Shown here piece by piece: positions 42,064-50,589 of a stretch of DNA of 64,000 nt. Location of the stretch: the NCBI GenBank assembly GCA_035297145.1, contig DATGZN010000066.1:31223-95222 (forward strand). Direction: 5' to 3'. Under the pieces are notes generated by a model, which was given only the letters and a program-made list of their open reading frames with translations, was not told the DNA's origin and did no database searches. Position 1 is the first letter of the stretch. Each line of letters starts with the position of its first letter. A program made the translations under genes and the position numbers. Source of the stretch: QHXW01 sp035297145. GTDB lineage: Bacteria; Acidobacteriota; Terriglobia; Bryobacterales; Bryobacteraceae.

Positions 42064-42730
42064 GTCGTCGACCCTTTCCCGTTTCCTCTCTGCGCTGTTC
42101 GCGCCACTCCCTCCCGTGATGCTGCCACCATGCCTGTTTTGCCTGCCGCTGGAACACACCAGCGCATAATTCCGTGCAGTATCGCTGGCTCTTCCTCACA
42201 GCTATGAAGAAAGCAGCCGGACAGTCCGGATTGCCACACACCTTGGTTCGTTCTCTCAAGTCGTCCAGTCGGTCGAGTGCGGCCTCGAACGGCGTTTCCG
42301 GCAACGACCGCAACATCCTGCTGTATTCCGGCTTCCACTCACCTGCTCGCTTCCACTCGTGGCCCTCGCGCCGAATTGTTTGCGGAACTGTGTCCCGCGC
42401 CGCTGCCTCCAAGGCCCGGTAGAGCCTGCTTCTAAGCTTCCAGCCGAAGTACCGGCGCTCGGCATTCGTTGGGGCCGCCCAAACCGCTTGCACTAGTTCC
42501 TGGTACGCGTGTAGGTTTGCCGCGGGCAGTCCGTCAGGGTTTTTGGGGAACACCGGACTGAAATCGTGCGCCGAATGAAGACTCGGTGGCAGTAGATCTG
42601 AGAATTTTCGCAGGAGGTGATCCGCCTGTTGCATATTGGCGAACTCCAGGAGAAATTTGTCTAGGTTGCCTGCTAGAGCACGAGTCGAAGGCTTCTTGCT
42701 AGAGTTCAATGTCAAATTGTATTCCTGCAA
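42041..42730 (-). CDS. Cys4 zinc-finger protein of the integrase operon
   Basis: A 229-residue protein. The C-terminal part is CGNPDCPAAFFIAVRKSQRY, then CTELCAGVFQRQAKQAWWQH, resembling a CGNR/ABATE-type zinc finger with four Cys and a basic tail. The N-terminal 150 residues are helical and uncharacterised. It is translated directly ahead of int (23-base overlap), so a role in control of the element or of recombination is likely. This is inference from position. Confidence 0.7.
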   Translation of the reverse strand: MQEYNLTLNSSKKPSTRALAGNLDKFLLEFANMQQADHLLRKFSDLLPPSLHSAHDFSPVFPKNPDGLPAANLHAYQELVQAVWAAPTNAERRYFGWKLRSRLYRALEAAARDTVPQTIRREGHEWKRAGEWKPEYSRMLRSLPETPFEAALDRLDDLRERTKVCGNPDCPAAFFIAVRKSQRYCTELCAGVFQRQAKQAWWQHHGREWREQRREETGKGRRHGKARTK

Positions 42731-42751
42731 GCAATAGCGTACAAAAGAAGC

Positions 42752-42958
42752 ATGAACAATGCAAGAGAAAACACTACGGACAGAACAAAGCTTCTCCTGC
42801 GGGCTGAGGAAGTCGCTGCCAAGCTTAGCGTCGGGCGAGCGACCGCCTACGAGATGATGGCGGGCCGGATCTTGCCGACAGTTCGAATTGGACGTAGCGT
42901 TCGTGTACCGTTGCGAGCGCTGGAAGCTTGGGTGGAAGAGCAGGCGAAGGCTGAATAG
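42752..42958 (+). CDS. Excisionase-family winged-helix/MerR-like DNA-binding protein
   Basis: A 68-residue protein: LLLRAEEVAAKLSVGRATAY, then EMMAGRILPTVRIGRSVRVP and LRALEAWV, the standard excisionase (HTH_17) pattern. It is divergent from the zinc-finger/int operon with only 21 bases between start codons, so the promoters must overlap or lie inside the genes. The likely role is directionality factor or repressor. The 171 bases after it have no convincing gene. Confidence 0.88.
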   Translation: MNNARENTTDRTKLLLRAEEVAAKLSVGRATAYEMMAGRILPTVRIGRSVRVPLRALEAWVEEQAKAE

Positions 42959-43129
42959 CGCTGATCGGAAGGCTAGAAGCTTTGCCTTTGACGCACCTGG
43001 ACTGCGTGATCACAACGGCGGTGGTGCAGCGAATCCCGGAGCACGCCCGTTGGTTGCTGAGATTGCGACGGCTCGCGGACAGGGGCCAAGCCGCGGCGCC
43101 GCTCGCTTTTTTGGGGGGGAGAACGTCAG

Positions 43130-45316
43130 ATGCCGGTAACACCACAATCGAACGATCCTTCCTCGGTGGACGCCGCAGTTGATCTCGCTATTCGCCTCCT
43201 AACACGTGGAACAAGCAAAGCGTGCTACCTCTTCACGACCGGCGACTGGCAGAAGGCAGGCTTCGAAGACCCGACACAGGCTGATCTTGTCTTATGCGTG
43301 CGGATCGCCATTGGCGGGCGAAATCCCGAAGTAATCGACAAAGTGTACCGGGCCAGCAAGCTTTTCCTCCTCGACCCCACGCGGTGGGATGGGGACGAGG
43401 GCAGGTATCGCAAGGAAATAACTCAGGCCGCGATCACGAAAGCCGAGGAGCTGATAAAACAGGCCTGCCCTCCGCCGGGAAAGAAGCATAAGCAAAAGAA
43501 GCAAGAGCAGGCTTCCGGCGACAACGCCGCGGCTGGGCCCGTTCAGATCTATTCCTTCGGGGACGGCAAGACTTATCAGCGCGGTGGCGAAGACGGTAGT
43601 GGCCTGATTCTTGCACACTTCGCGGCCAAGATCGTCGAGACCGTCGTTGTAGACGATGGCGCCGAGCAGAAACTACATTTCCGAATGCACGTGGAACTCC
43701 CATCCGGCGAACTGAAGACGTTTCAGTTGAGCGCCGAAGAGTTTGATCGCATGAACTGGGTTCTGCCGAAACTGGGCCATGAGGGGATCACCTCCAACGA
43801 ACGGAACACCAGTGCGACGCTCAAACACGCAATTTTGTCACTTTCGAAAGACGCCCGGACACGCACGGTCTACGGCCATACCGGTTGGCGCGACATTGAC
43901 GGCGATTTGGTTTTCCTGCATCAGGGCGGCGCGGTTGGTGGCACCGACATCGAGACCGACCTTCGAGATGAGGCATTGGATCGTTATGATCTCTCCCGCG
44001 GCCGCGGCGATTTGAAGGACGCCGCACGGCACTCGGTCAGTCTGCTCTCGGTGGCCGACCCGGCAGTCACGTATTCCCTGTTTGGCGCAATCTTCCGGGC
44101 ACCTCTCTGTCATTTCTTGCCGTGCACCGTCATGCTGCACTTCGAGGGAGACTCCGGGAGCCTCAAGTCGAGCGTCGTGGCGGCCGCACTCGCGCATTAT
44201 GGCCTGTTTCGGACCAAGACGGACCTACCAGCGCGGTGGGAGCATACCGAGAACATTCTGGAGAAAACCTCGTTCTATGCGAAGGACGTTGTTCTCGCGA
44301 TCGATGACCTGTACCCAGCGAAGGGCTACGCCAGGGAAAAGATTGAGGGGGCTTTTGCACGAGTTCTAGGCGCGGTTGGTGACTCGATGGGTCGGAGGCG
44401 GATGACCAACGACCTACGCACAAAGCGCGAATACCACCCGCGCGGCGTTGTTATTTCGACCGGTGAGTACACGCCGGACTTGGCTACCTCGCGGGAAGCG
44501 AGACTGCTCAGAATTCCGGTGGACAAAGCCATCTCAAAGGAACTGTTGGCCGACTTTCAGGACGAACAGGGTCTCTCGTCGCTGCCGGTTGCCCTTGTCG
44601 AGTATCTGAACTATATCCGGTCCGACCCTAGCGCGATTGGCCGCCACGTGAACGAGCGGTTTGCCGCGCTTCGCAAGAAGCTAAACTCTTCCGAGCAGGC
44701 ACTCCCGCATCTGCGAATGGCAGAGAACCTGGCGCACATTCTACTCGGCGTCGAGTTCGGGATGGAGTTCATGGTCCGTGCCGGCGTACTCACGGAGAGC
44801 CAAGCTCAAGAAAAGTGCGACGAAGGTCTCACGGTGCTTACAGATCTGATTCGCGGGCATGCCAGTGCGCTCGTGGAGCATCGGCCGGTTACGCTCTTCT
44901 TCAATACTCTTCGACAGGGCCTGGATGCTGGTACCTGTTACATTGTCGAGAAGGAGAGTGGCGCAATGGTCATTGGCGGCAACCCGAACAATTCAGCAAC
45001 CGCGATGATCGGATGGTACGAGCGCAAGGCCGGCGGGGGCGGAAGTCTGTATCTCATACCTGACGCCAGCTTTAACTTCGTCTCGAAGCAGCTCCGCGCT
45101 AGTGGAGGCTTCCCGGTCACGAAGTCCGCGTTGACGCAGGCGTTAGACCACGATGGGTTGTTGGATGTTAACCCGAGCGCTCGGCGAGAGAATCGGCGAA
45201 CAAAGTCGGTGGTGTGCTGTGGTGGCACCCGATCGGTCCTGGCACTTCCCTGGGACACTGTCCTGGAAGGGCTTATGGAGACTGAATATCAGGTTGACGC
45301 CGCAACATACCGATGA
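43130..45316 (+). CDS. Element replication protein: primase-associated helical domain plus DUF927-like ATPase
   Basis: A 728-residue protein. Residues about 25-110 (DPTQADLVLCVRIAIGGRNP, then DKVYRASKLFLLDPTRWDGD) resemble the helix-bundle region attached to primase-polymerases of mobile elements. After a Lys-rich linker, the main part matches DUF927-type helicase ATPases: Walker A G340-DSGSLKS-S348 in MLHFEGDSGSLKSSV, Walker B-like VVLAIDD at 387-393, and TKREYHPRGVVISTGEYTPD as the sensor/arginine region. It probably loads or drives replication of the excised element. The adjacent repeat cluster supports this. Confidence 0.75.
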   Translation: MPVTPQSNDPSSVDAAVDLAIRLLTRGTSKACYLFTTGDWQKAGFEDPTQADLVLCVRIAIGGRNPEVIDKVYRASKLFLLDPTRWDGDEGRYRKEITQAAITKAEELIKQACPPPGKKHKQKKQEQASGDNAAAGPVQIYSFGDGKTYQRGGEDGSGLILAHFAAKIVETVVVDDGAEQKLHFRMHVELPSGELKTFQLSAEEFDRMNWVLPKLGHEGITSNERNTSATLKHAILSLSKDARTRTVYGHTGWRDIDGDLVFLHQGGAVGGTDIETDLRDEALDRYDLSRGRGDLKDAARHSVSLLSVADPAVTYSLFGAIFRAPLCHFLPCTVMLHFEGDSGSLKSSVVAAALAHYGLFRTKTDLPARWEHTENILEKTSFYAKDVVLAIDDLYPAKGYAREKIEGAFARVLGAVGDSMGRRRMTNDLRTKREYHPRGVVISTGEYTPDLATSREARLLRIPVDKAISKELLADFQDEQGLSSLPVALVEYLNYIRSDPSAIGRHVNERFAALRKKLNSSEQALPHLRMAENLAHILLGVEFGMEFMVRAGVLTESQAQEKCDEGLTVLTDLIRGHASALVEHRPVTLFFNTLRQGLDAGTCYIVEKESGAMVIGGNPNNSATAMIGWYERKAGGGGSLYLIPDASFNFVSKQLRASGGFPVTKSALTQALDHDGLLDVNPSARRENRRTKSVVCCGGTRSVLALPWDTVLEGLMETEYQVDAATYR

Positions 45317-45331
45317 CCCACGAGGCAAATT

Positions 45332-45620
45332 GTGATCACCAGAATCTCCAGCGATCACCACTCCTGGTGATCAGGTTAAGCCCAAGGAAACATTGAACTT
45401 ACTACTTACTATCACCATATCACCACTCTCTTTGAAAAAAACTGCTACTACTACAGAAAGCCCATGCTCTATGCACTAACGCGCGCGCATCGAGTGTGCG
45501 TACACGTGTGTTGTATGTTCCGAAAAAACTGGTGATTTGGTGATTTCGTTGCTAGCTCACTGAATTACATGCCACTTACTTGATCACCAGCGCCGGTGAT
45601 CAACTGTGAAGTGGTGATTT
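45332..45620. repeat. Cluster of GATCACC/GGTGATC repeats, origin-like
   Basis: Within about 290 bases directly after the replication gene there are at least eight units of (T)GATCACC or its complement. They include a near-palindrome at 45333-45341, an 8-base inverted pair at 45353-45372 (GATCACCA-4-TGGTGATC), tandem ATCACC at 45411-45426, tandem GGTGATTT at 45529-45546, an inverted pair at 45581-45602 (TGATCACC-6-GGTGATCA) and GTGGTGAT at 45611. The middle (45390-45530) is AT-richer. Iteron clusters beside rep genes are typical of replication origins. The gene-free stretch 45317-45677 holds nothing else. Confidence 0.6.
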
Positions 45621-45677
45621 TCGGATTTTCGAACGATCTGCGACGCCAGGTAGTCCGCGAGTGCAGACGGCCGCAAG

Positions 45678-45980
45678 TTAGAACATGCAAGCCCACGCCG
45701 CCGGTCTGTCGTACTGGCTTCGGTAGACCAGTCTGTGACAGGCTCGGCACGCTAAATCGGTCGCGGGCAGCAACACGTAAAGCTTCAGGCAGCCGCGTGC
45801 GCACCGCGGGCAGACCATGCGCCAGCCTCTGGGGCCATAGACCGCCGTCACCGTTGCGAACCACAGCTGGCCCCAGGGTAACCTGCAGGAGATGTTGATC
45901 TCAGTTCGTTTCTTCCCGTCCCAGGCAAGCGGAAGCCGGAGATCGTCCATCGCTAGCACGGCGCACGATTCGACTCGCAT
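45678..45980 (-). CDS. Small zinc-ribbon protein
   Basis: A 100-residue protein: MDDLRLPLAWDGKKRTEINI, then WRMVCPRCARGCLKLYVLLP and TDLACRACHRLVYRSQYDRP. Two CxxC pairs (CPRC and CRAC) form a zinc ribbon with the LVYRSQ ending found in many element-encoded ribbon proteins. The function is unknown; nucleic-acid binding is likely. Confidence 0.7.
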   Translation of the reverse strand: MRVESCAVLAMDDLRLPLAWDGKKRTEINISCRLPWGQLWFATVTAVYGPRGWRMVCPRCARGCLKLYVLLPATDLACRACHRLVYRSQYDRPAAWACMF

Positions 45981-46064
45981 GCGGGTGGAGGTCTCTGGCC
46001 TGCCTCTGCGCCCGCCCGAGGGTTCCGTCCCCCCGCCGCTTTTTCGAAAAGAGTCTTTCGCTAA

Positions 46065-46703
46065 TCATCGCGATTCTGCCTGTTCAGAGGGAAATTGTTG
46101 AGCTGGAAGAGCAGTCTGTGTAACATGGCCATCCAGCCGGTCGACCTCTTCGTTGAACCAATCCGCCGGTTTGAAGATTTCGGGAGCGATAGGGAACAGC
46201 CATCCTTGGCACTCGGTGATCCGCCCCTCCGAGAGCAAGCTGTCGAGCACGTAATTGAAGAATGGGGCACGAAGACGCCAGAACGACTTTTGGAGCTGCC
46301 GACGCGTCATGCAGTAGCTTGGAGCCCTGTTGAGCGTCCTGGCCAGTCGAATTTGAAGCTCGAAGAAGGGTTGAAATTCACGGGCCCAACGGCTCGGCCG
46401 ACGTTCGTTCACCGAAAGATCCGGCCGGTCGGACAGGTGACGGAGCAACGGATTGTGCTCCACCAACCGGTCCGGCAGTGGGGGGCAGAGCCATGTGCCG
46501 CCCGCGCGGGCGAAAAATCCGCACCGCCGAATGCACCAGGCTTCCTGATCGTCTGGCACTGTGCGGCGCGCGGCGTCGGGAATCCGGTCGAGGTGAATCA
46601 GGACCCACACCAAGCTCCTGTAGTCGGGCCCGGTGAGCGTGCGCCCTTGACCTAGATCTGCGGGGACGCGCCAGAGGTGCAGTAGATCCAAGGGCCTTTC
46701 CAT
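46065..46703 (-). CDS. Hypothetical protein, paralogue of the upstream gene (copy B)
   Basis: A 212-residue protein: PDYRSLVWVLIHLDRIPDAA, RRCGFFARAGGTWLCPPLPD, VEHNPLLRHLSDRPD, then LARTLNRAPSYCMTRRQLQK, SFWRLRAPFFNYVLDSLLSE and GRITECQGWLFPI. The C-terminal part looks like a winged helix. Each block has a counterpart in the next gene upstream on this strand, so the two arose by duplication. The start at 46703 overlaps that gene by 52 bases. The family is not recognised. Confidence 0.65.
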   Translation of the reverse strand: MERPLDLLHLWRVPADLGQGRTLTGPDYRSLVWVLIHLDRIPDAARRTVPDDQEAWCIRRCGFFARAGGTWLCPPLPDRLVEHNPLLRHLSDRPDLSVNERRPSRWAREFQPFFELQIRLARTLNRAPSYCMTRRQLQKSFWRLRAPFFNYVLDSLLSEGRITECQGWLFPIAPEIFKPADWFNEEVDRLDGHVTQTALPAQQFPSEQAESR

Positions 46704-47173
46704 TCAAGGTAGCCTTTCAGGGCAAGCGATTTGAGGACGTGGTTGAGAAAGCTGGCCGGGTAGCGCCAGAGCCGTTGCTGGAGCGCACGCTTAGCAAGCC
46801 GGCCAAGGCGGGTTCGGCCGAGCAGGTTTAGGATTCTCGTTTCGATCGTGGTCAGCGTGGGTGGCTGATATCGATGGAGCGGTTGGGCGCGTTTTGGATT
46901 CCACTTGCGAGACCGGTAGAACTGATCGTATCCGGCCGCCAGATGTCCGAGCATGGGATTATCCAGCACAAGTTCGTCCGGGAGCAGCGGGCAGCGCCAG
47001 ATGCAGCCTGCCCGAGCCTGGAAGCCGCAAGCGCGAATCTTCCTGGCCTCGGTTCGCGATAGTACTGTCTCGCCGACGTGATCGAGCGGACGGCGGAGGT
47101 AAGTGAGAACCCAGATCAGGCTGTCGTAATCCGGGCAGCTATCAACGCGAGGACGTGTCGATCTCGACCTCAT
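46652..47173 (-). CDS. Hypothetical protein, paralogue of the downstream gene (copy A)
   Basis: A 173-residue protein: PDYDSLIWVLTYLRRPLDHV, IRACGFQARAGCIWRCPLLP, LVLDNPMLGHLAAGYD, then LLGRTRLGRLAKRALQQRLW, RYPASFLNHVLKSLALKGYL and EWKGPWIYC. The shared pattern with copy B is PDY.SL.WVL..L, R.CGF.ARAG..W.CP.LPD.LV..NP.L.HL, and a winged-helix-like end. No signal or membrane segment. Function unknown; both copies lie inside the integrated element. Confidence 0.65.
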   Translation of the reverse strand: MRSRSTRPRVDSCPDYDSLIWVLTYLRRPLDHVGETVLSRTEARKIRACGFQARAGCIWRCPLLPDELVLDNPMLGHLAAGYDQFYRSRKWNPKRAQPLHRYQPPTLTTIETRILNLLGRTRLGRLAKRALQQRLWRYPASFLNHVLKSLALKGYLEWKGPWIYCTSGASPQI

Positions 47174-47390
47174 CGACTCCAGTGTGGGGCCGCTACTCCC
47201 GGAGAGTCAACCATGGGGCTTCACCTTGATGGCGTCGATGGCGTCGGCCGAAGCCACGGCTCAACTCCTCTTCATCCCGTCGCATTTGGCTGCATTCACG
47301 AAGGGCGCCCAATTCGCGTGTACAGTTTGGCGCGGCGAAAAGAGCCTCCGACAAAAACCTATACATCCCGATGGATAAAGATAGATCCCT

Positions 47391-47630
47391 ATGGACGAAT
47401 GTATACAAACAGGTTTATCCTTAGGATCGGTGGCTAAACCCCTTAAACCAAAGGATTGGTATACTGCAAGAGAAGCTGCAGAATTTCTTGGTGGAGAAGT
47501 CACTGAGGCCACGGTCAAGGAGTACTGCAAGCGCCAGGAAGTCGACGCTAAGAAGGTCGGGCCGAAGCAACGCTGGAAAATCCGGGGCGCTTCGCTTATC
47601 GAATTGCGCCGGAAATGGGGAATGGACTAG
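47391..47630 (+). CDS. Second excisionase-like HTH protein
   Basis: A 79-residue protein: KPKDWYTAREAAEFLGGEVT, then EATVKEYCKRQEVDAKKVGP and KQRWKIRGASLIELRRKWGM. The pattern is that of MerR/excisionase helix-turn-helix proteins (W-T-x-x-E-A-A-x-x-L). An 11-base direct repeat at a 20-base period overlaps the start codon and may be its operator. It stands ahead of the cargo genes. Confidence 0.75.
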   Translation: MDECIQTGLSLGSVAKPLKPKDWYTAREAAEFLGGEVTEATVKEYCKRQEVDAKKVGPKQRWKIRGASLIELRRKWGMD

Positions 47631-47713
47631 GAGCCGGCGCTAATGGCATTTGTCCTCACCCCTGTGGCATCATGGACGTTCCAAACTCTGGAACCTAAAA
47701 AAAGGGAAGCCCA

Positions 47714-47923
47714 ATGGCAAGACGGAAGAACTCGATCAGGAGCGATCGTGTCGTCGGCGCCGCTGCTGCGGCGGTGGAACAAGCCGACCGTAAAGTCCAA
47801 GAGCGTCTTAACAGGGCGCTCACCCGCTGGGAAAGTAGGACGAAGCCACTCGTCGAAGCTGTGCGCTCGTCAGAGCACCTGACCGAAAGGGACTTCGCGA
47901 TCCGAATCAACACAAAAGGTTGA
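47714..47923 (+). CDS. Small basic helical hypothetical protein (69 aa)
   Basis: MARRKNSIRSDRVVGAAAAA, then VEQADRKVQERLNRALTRWE and SRTKPLVEAVRSSEHLTERD. It is probably one long helix with heptad-like spacing. AAAGGGAAG lies before the ATG. Function unknown. It precedes the papain-like cargo gene by about 20 bases on the same strand and could be cotranscribed with it. Confidence 0.5.
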   Translation: MARRKNSIRSDRVVGAAAAAVEQADRKVQERLNRALTRWESRTKPLVEAVRSSEHLTERDFAIRINTKG

Positions 47924-47943
47924 GCGGCGTGTCGTAATTCGGA

Positions 47944-49452
47944 TTGTCCCCACAGCAAAAAGTCACTTTCTTCGCTTTTGGGAAGAGCCCATTGGCGGAT
48001 GCGTTAAGCTTATCTCTCCCGGCGTTTACAGGCAAGCAAGAAGCACATCGTCAACTACACTACGTCGAGGGCTACGTTCGAGACCTCGGATGCCAGTCAT
48101 TGGTGATCGAGGAACATTATATCGACCGCGACCATATGGAGGACCATAGCGTCTTCTATTCAAAAAGTCTTCAGCTTTATCCTAATGCCTGTCGGCGGGT
48201 ACATTTTTTCTCTTGTACGGCGCACCTTTTGCGACGCGAATTGAAGAGGCTGCGAAGCTCGCTCACGACCGAGCAGTTTCGTCGAAGTAGCGCGGATTTC
48301 TCAGAAAAGTACTACCTCGGATTCAGTGTAATCAAGCCCCTTCCGGGTTGTCCGGTCGGGCGGACGATTCTGCGGTGCTTCCCGCCTGACGCCGATAAGG
48401 GTTATGTCCGGAACTTTGGCTGCACATGCGACTGCAGAGCACATTTGCTCGGTGTCCCATTGTCGGTAAGAGGCTTGGCATTTCAGCAACAGGATCTAGG
48501 CGTGAGTGCATGTGCAACAACAGCCCTTTGGTCAGCCCTGCACAAGGCACGCGAGCTGGAAGAAGGTGCAGCCGCAACTCCAGCTCAAATCACGATGCGC
48601 GCGTCCCAGTTCACGATGCCTTTCGGCCGACCGATGCCTTCTGAAGGACTATCGTTGGACCAGATGTGCCAAGCCATTCACTCGTTAGGGTACGCGCCGA
48701 ATCTTTATCGATCCGACACATTTGGCGTGTCGCGGGCTTTGCTCTATTCGGCCGTGCGGTCCGGTATTTCACCAGTTCTGATCCTTGAGCAAACTGATCG
48801 AGCTCACGCGGTGGCAGTTGCGGGCATGAAGGTCAGAAGCCCCCACATCAGGAATCTAGTCGATCCTCTGATTGACGACCTCGCTGGCGATTTGGCCGCG
48901 CTTTACGTGCATGATGACAGGTATGGTCCTTACCTCAAGGCGGATGTTCGACGGAGGCGCAATCGCCTCGTTCTACAAATTAAACTCCGAGATTCCAGCG
49001 TCGTGGAAACTTGGGCGCTTAGCCACATCCTCATTCCGCTACATTCCAAAATCCGCCTGTCCTTCGGCGAGCTTCAAAGAGCAGCGATTAGACTAGTGCG
49101 AGAAATACACGCGCATCGGCAATCACTGCTGGCCGGGCCTCCCACAGTCACGGCATGGGAATGTTGGATCGCCAAATCGCATTCTTATCTAGAATCGTTG
49201 ATTCTAGGCGCTAATAAGGTCTCGGAAAGGATTGTTGCGGACCTATGTTCGTCGGTCCCATTCTCCCGCTATCTCGGTGTAGTCAGAATTGAGGCTGAGG
49301 ATCTAGACCCGATCGACTTTCTTTTGGACACCACCAGTACCGAAAGAAATCTGCATTGTCTAGCAATTCTTCGGCCGGCGGCGGCGCGTATGCGAACGGC
49401 AGATCTCGCACAACTGCTAGCGACCCGGTACAGTTGTTCAGTGATTTCCTAA
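47944..49452 (+). CDS. Large protein with papain-like cysteine-peptidase signature (502 aa), function unknown
   Basis: The start is TTG 47944. Residues 1-165 form an unknown domain (HYVEGYVRDLGCQSLVIEEH, YIDRDHMEDHSVFYSKSLQL). Residues 180-330 have a papain-like order: Q181-Q183 then C190 in QQQDLGVSACATTALWSALH, H288 in DRAHAVAVAGM, and D324 in LYVHDDRYGPY. A C-terminal domain of about 170 residues follows (LSHILIPLHSKIRLSFGELQ). The fold call rests on residue order. I have a general memory of similar uncharacterised bacterial proteins but no name. It ends 15 bases inside the convergent 383-residue gene. Base composition looks lower in GC than the core genome. Confidence 0.65.
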   Translation: MSPQQKVTFFAFGKSPLADALSLSLPAFTGKQEAHRQLHYVEGYVRDLGCQSLVIEEHYIDRDHMEDHSVFYSKSLQLYPNACRRVHFFSCTAHLLRRELKRLRSSLTTEQFRRSSADFSEKYYLGFSVIKPLPGCPVGRTILRCFPPDADKGYVRNFGCTCDCRAHLLGVPLSVRGLAFQQQDLGVSACATTALWSALHKARELEEGAAATPAQITMRASQFTMPFGRPMPSEGLSLDQMCQAIHSLGYAPNLYRSDTFGVSRALLYSAVRSGISPVLILEQTDRAHAVAVAGMKVRSPHIRNLVDPLIDDLAGDLAALYVHDDRYGPYLKADVRRRRNRLVLQIKLRDSSVVETWALSHILIPLHSKIRLSFGELQRAAIRLVREIHAHRQSLLAGPPTVTAWECWIAKSHSYLESLILGANKVSERIVADLCSSVPFSRYLGVVRIEAEDLDPIDFLLDTTSTERNLHCLAILRPAAARMRTADLAQLLATRYSCSVIS

Positions 49453-50589
49453 AGCATCACGTAGTCTCGGCACGTGATCGATGTCAGTCTCGACAGGTTC
49501 CCCTCGAAGGCGCTTTTGCTTTCGATAAGCATCGATGGCCTCGGTATCAGCCGTGGACTCACGAATTGCTCTACCACGACCCATCCGTTCGAAGTCCGGA
49601 TTGTCGAGCGATTCTTCAAACAGGTACGTGAAATCCAACCGGTAATTCCGAATAGCCGTTGGTCGTTCGATATTTGGATCGAAGTATTCCGAAGGAAGCG
49701 TATAGTCCGTGTGATACCAGCCCTGATATTCGCAGTAGTCTTTGTCCCGGAACGATGGCGGCAACGTGACTGGGCATTTCGGGAGGGTGACGGTGCGCGG
49801 ACGCGGCAGCAGGCTCGTTGCCTTTCCAGAGGGTCCATTTGATGCCAAATCGATCGTTCGCATAGCCAGTTCTAGTGCCTTGTCGAGAGAATCGACAGCG
49901 GGATTCGCGAAGTCACCTTGGGCAGTCTCCATGATCTCCTCAAGGTCGCGCAACGCACGGACGAGCTTTCCGGACTTAACCATGTGTCCGACAGAATTCA
50001 CCGAGAACGCCATGCCGGCAGGAATGCGATGATCCTGCCACCAGCGCCTGTCGCCCTGTGAAGAAAAGTAATTCACGCCCGTGACCCATTCCCATGTCGC
50101 GCGTCGGTTAGTGGGTTGCTCTAGATAGATACGATCCAGAAAGATCCGATCTGTTGACACATCTTCCTGAAGATATAGCGAGCACACCCGCTGAGCAATA
50201 CTTTTCACAGTGCTATTCGGGAGGGCAGTCGATAGCGCGCGTGAGCGTAGGACGATGATGAAACCACTCGCGCTGCCCAAGAACCCTAGCCGAGTCCAGT
50301 CGCGACGAGCATTTTGGATCTTCCGTCCAATAATCTCATCTGTTGCGGCAAGTTCGTCTTCGGTGAGAAGACAATAGCTAAGGAGTCCCTTTTTTGCCGC
50401 GATGCGCCCAAATAGACACGGTTGGTACTTCGATAGCCACTCGCCGAGCACTTGAATGACGGCCGCATCTGGCGTGGACGGGTCGATAACACGTTCGAGC
50501 GCGGAATGCAGGTAAGGACTGAAACCGACCCTGGCCCTCCACGGGTCATCCGTGAGCTGCTGAATCAATGTCGAAATCGTAGATGACAC
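49438..50589 (-). CDS. Hypothetical protein (383 aa), convergent with the papain-like gene
   Basis: A soluble 383-residue protein with no signal. Notable stretches are WLSKYQPCLFGRIAAKKGLL, GRKIQNARRDWTRLGFLGSA, DRRWWQDHRIPAGMAFSVNS and VGHMVKSGKLVRALRDL, and a C-terminal CEYQGWYHTDYTLPSEYFDP. No family or catalytic motif is recognised; the conserved-looking W/D/H/R patch in the middle could be a site. Its 3' end overlaps the papain-like gene tail to tail, a close association that may be functional or accidental. Confidence 0.6.
   Translation of the reverse strand: MSSTISTLIQQLTDDPWRARVGFSPYLHSALERVIDPSTPDAAVIQVLGEWLSKYQPCLFGRIAAKKGLLSYCLLTEDELAATDEIIGRKIQNARRDWTRLGFLGSASGFIIVLRSRALSTALPNSTVKSIAQRVCSLYLQEDVSTDRIFLDRIYLEQPTNRRATWEWVTGVNYFSSQGDRRWWQDHRIPAGMAFSVNSVGHMVKSGKLVRALRDLEEIMETAQGDFANPAVDSLDKALELAMRTIDLASNGPSGKATSLLPRPRTVTLPKCPVTLPPSFRDKDYCEYQGWYHTDYTLPSEYFDPNIERPTAIRNYRLDFTYLFEESLDNPDFERMGRGRAIRESTADTEAIDAYRKQKRLRGEPVETDIDHVPRLRDALGNH

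Noticed and set aside
45332..45620. CRISPR array
   Set aside because: Repeats are 7-9 bases, in both orientations and irregularly spaced, with no cas genes; they look like iterons.
47194..47206. Candidate right attachment site
   Set aside because: Only about nine bases (CTCTCCGGG) match the tRNA-Arg 3' end, and in inverted orientation, so a direct-repeat attR is not supported.
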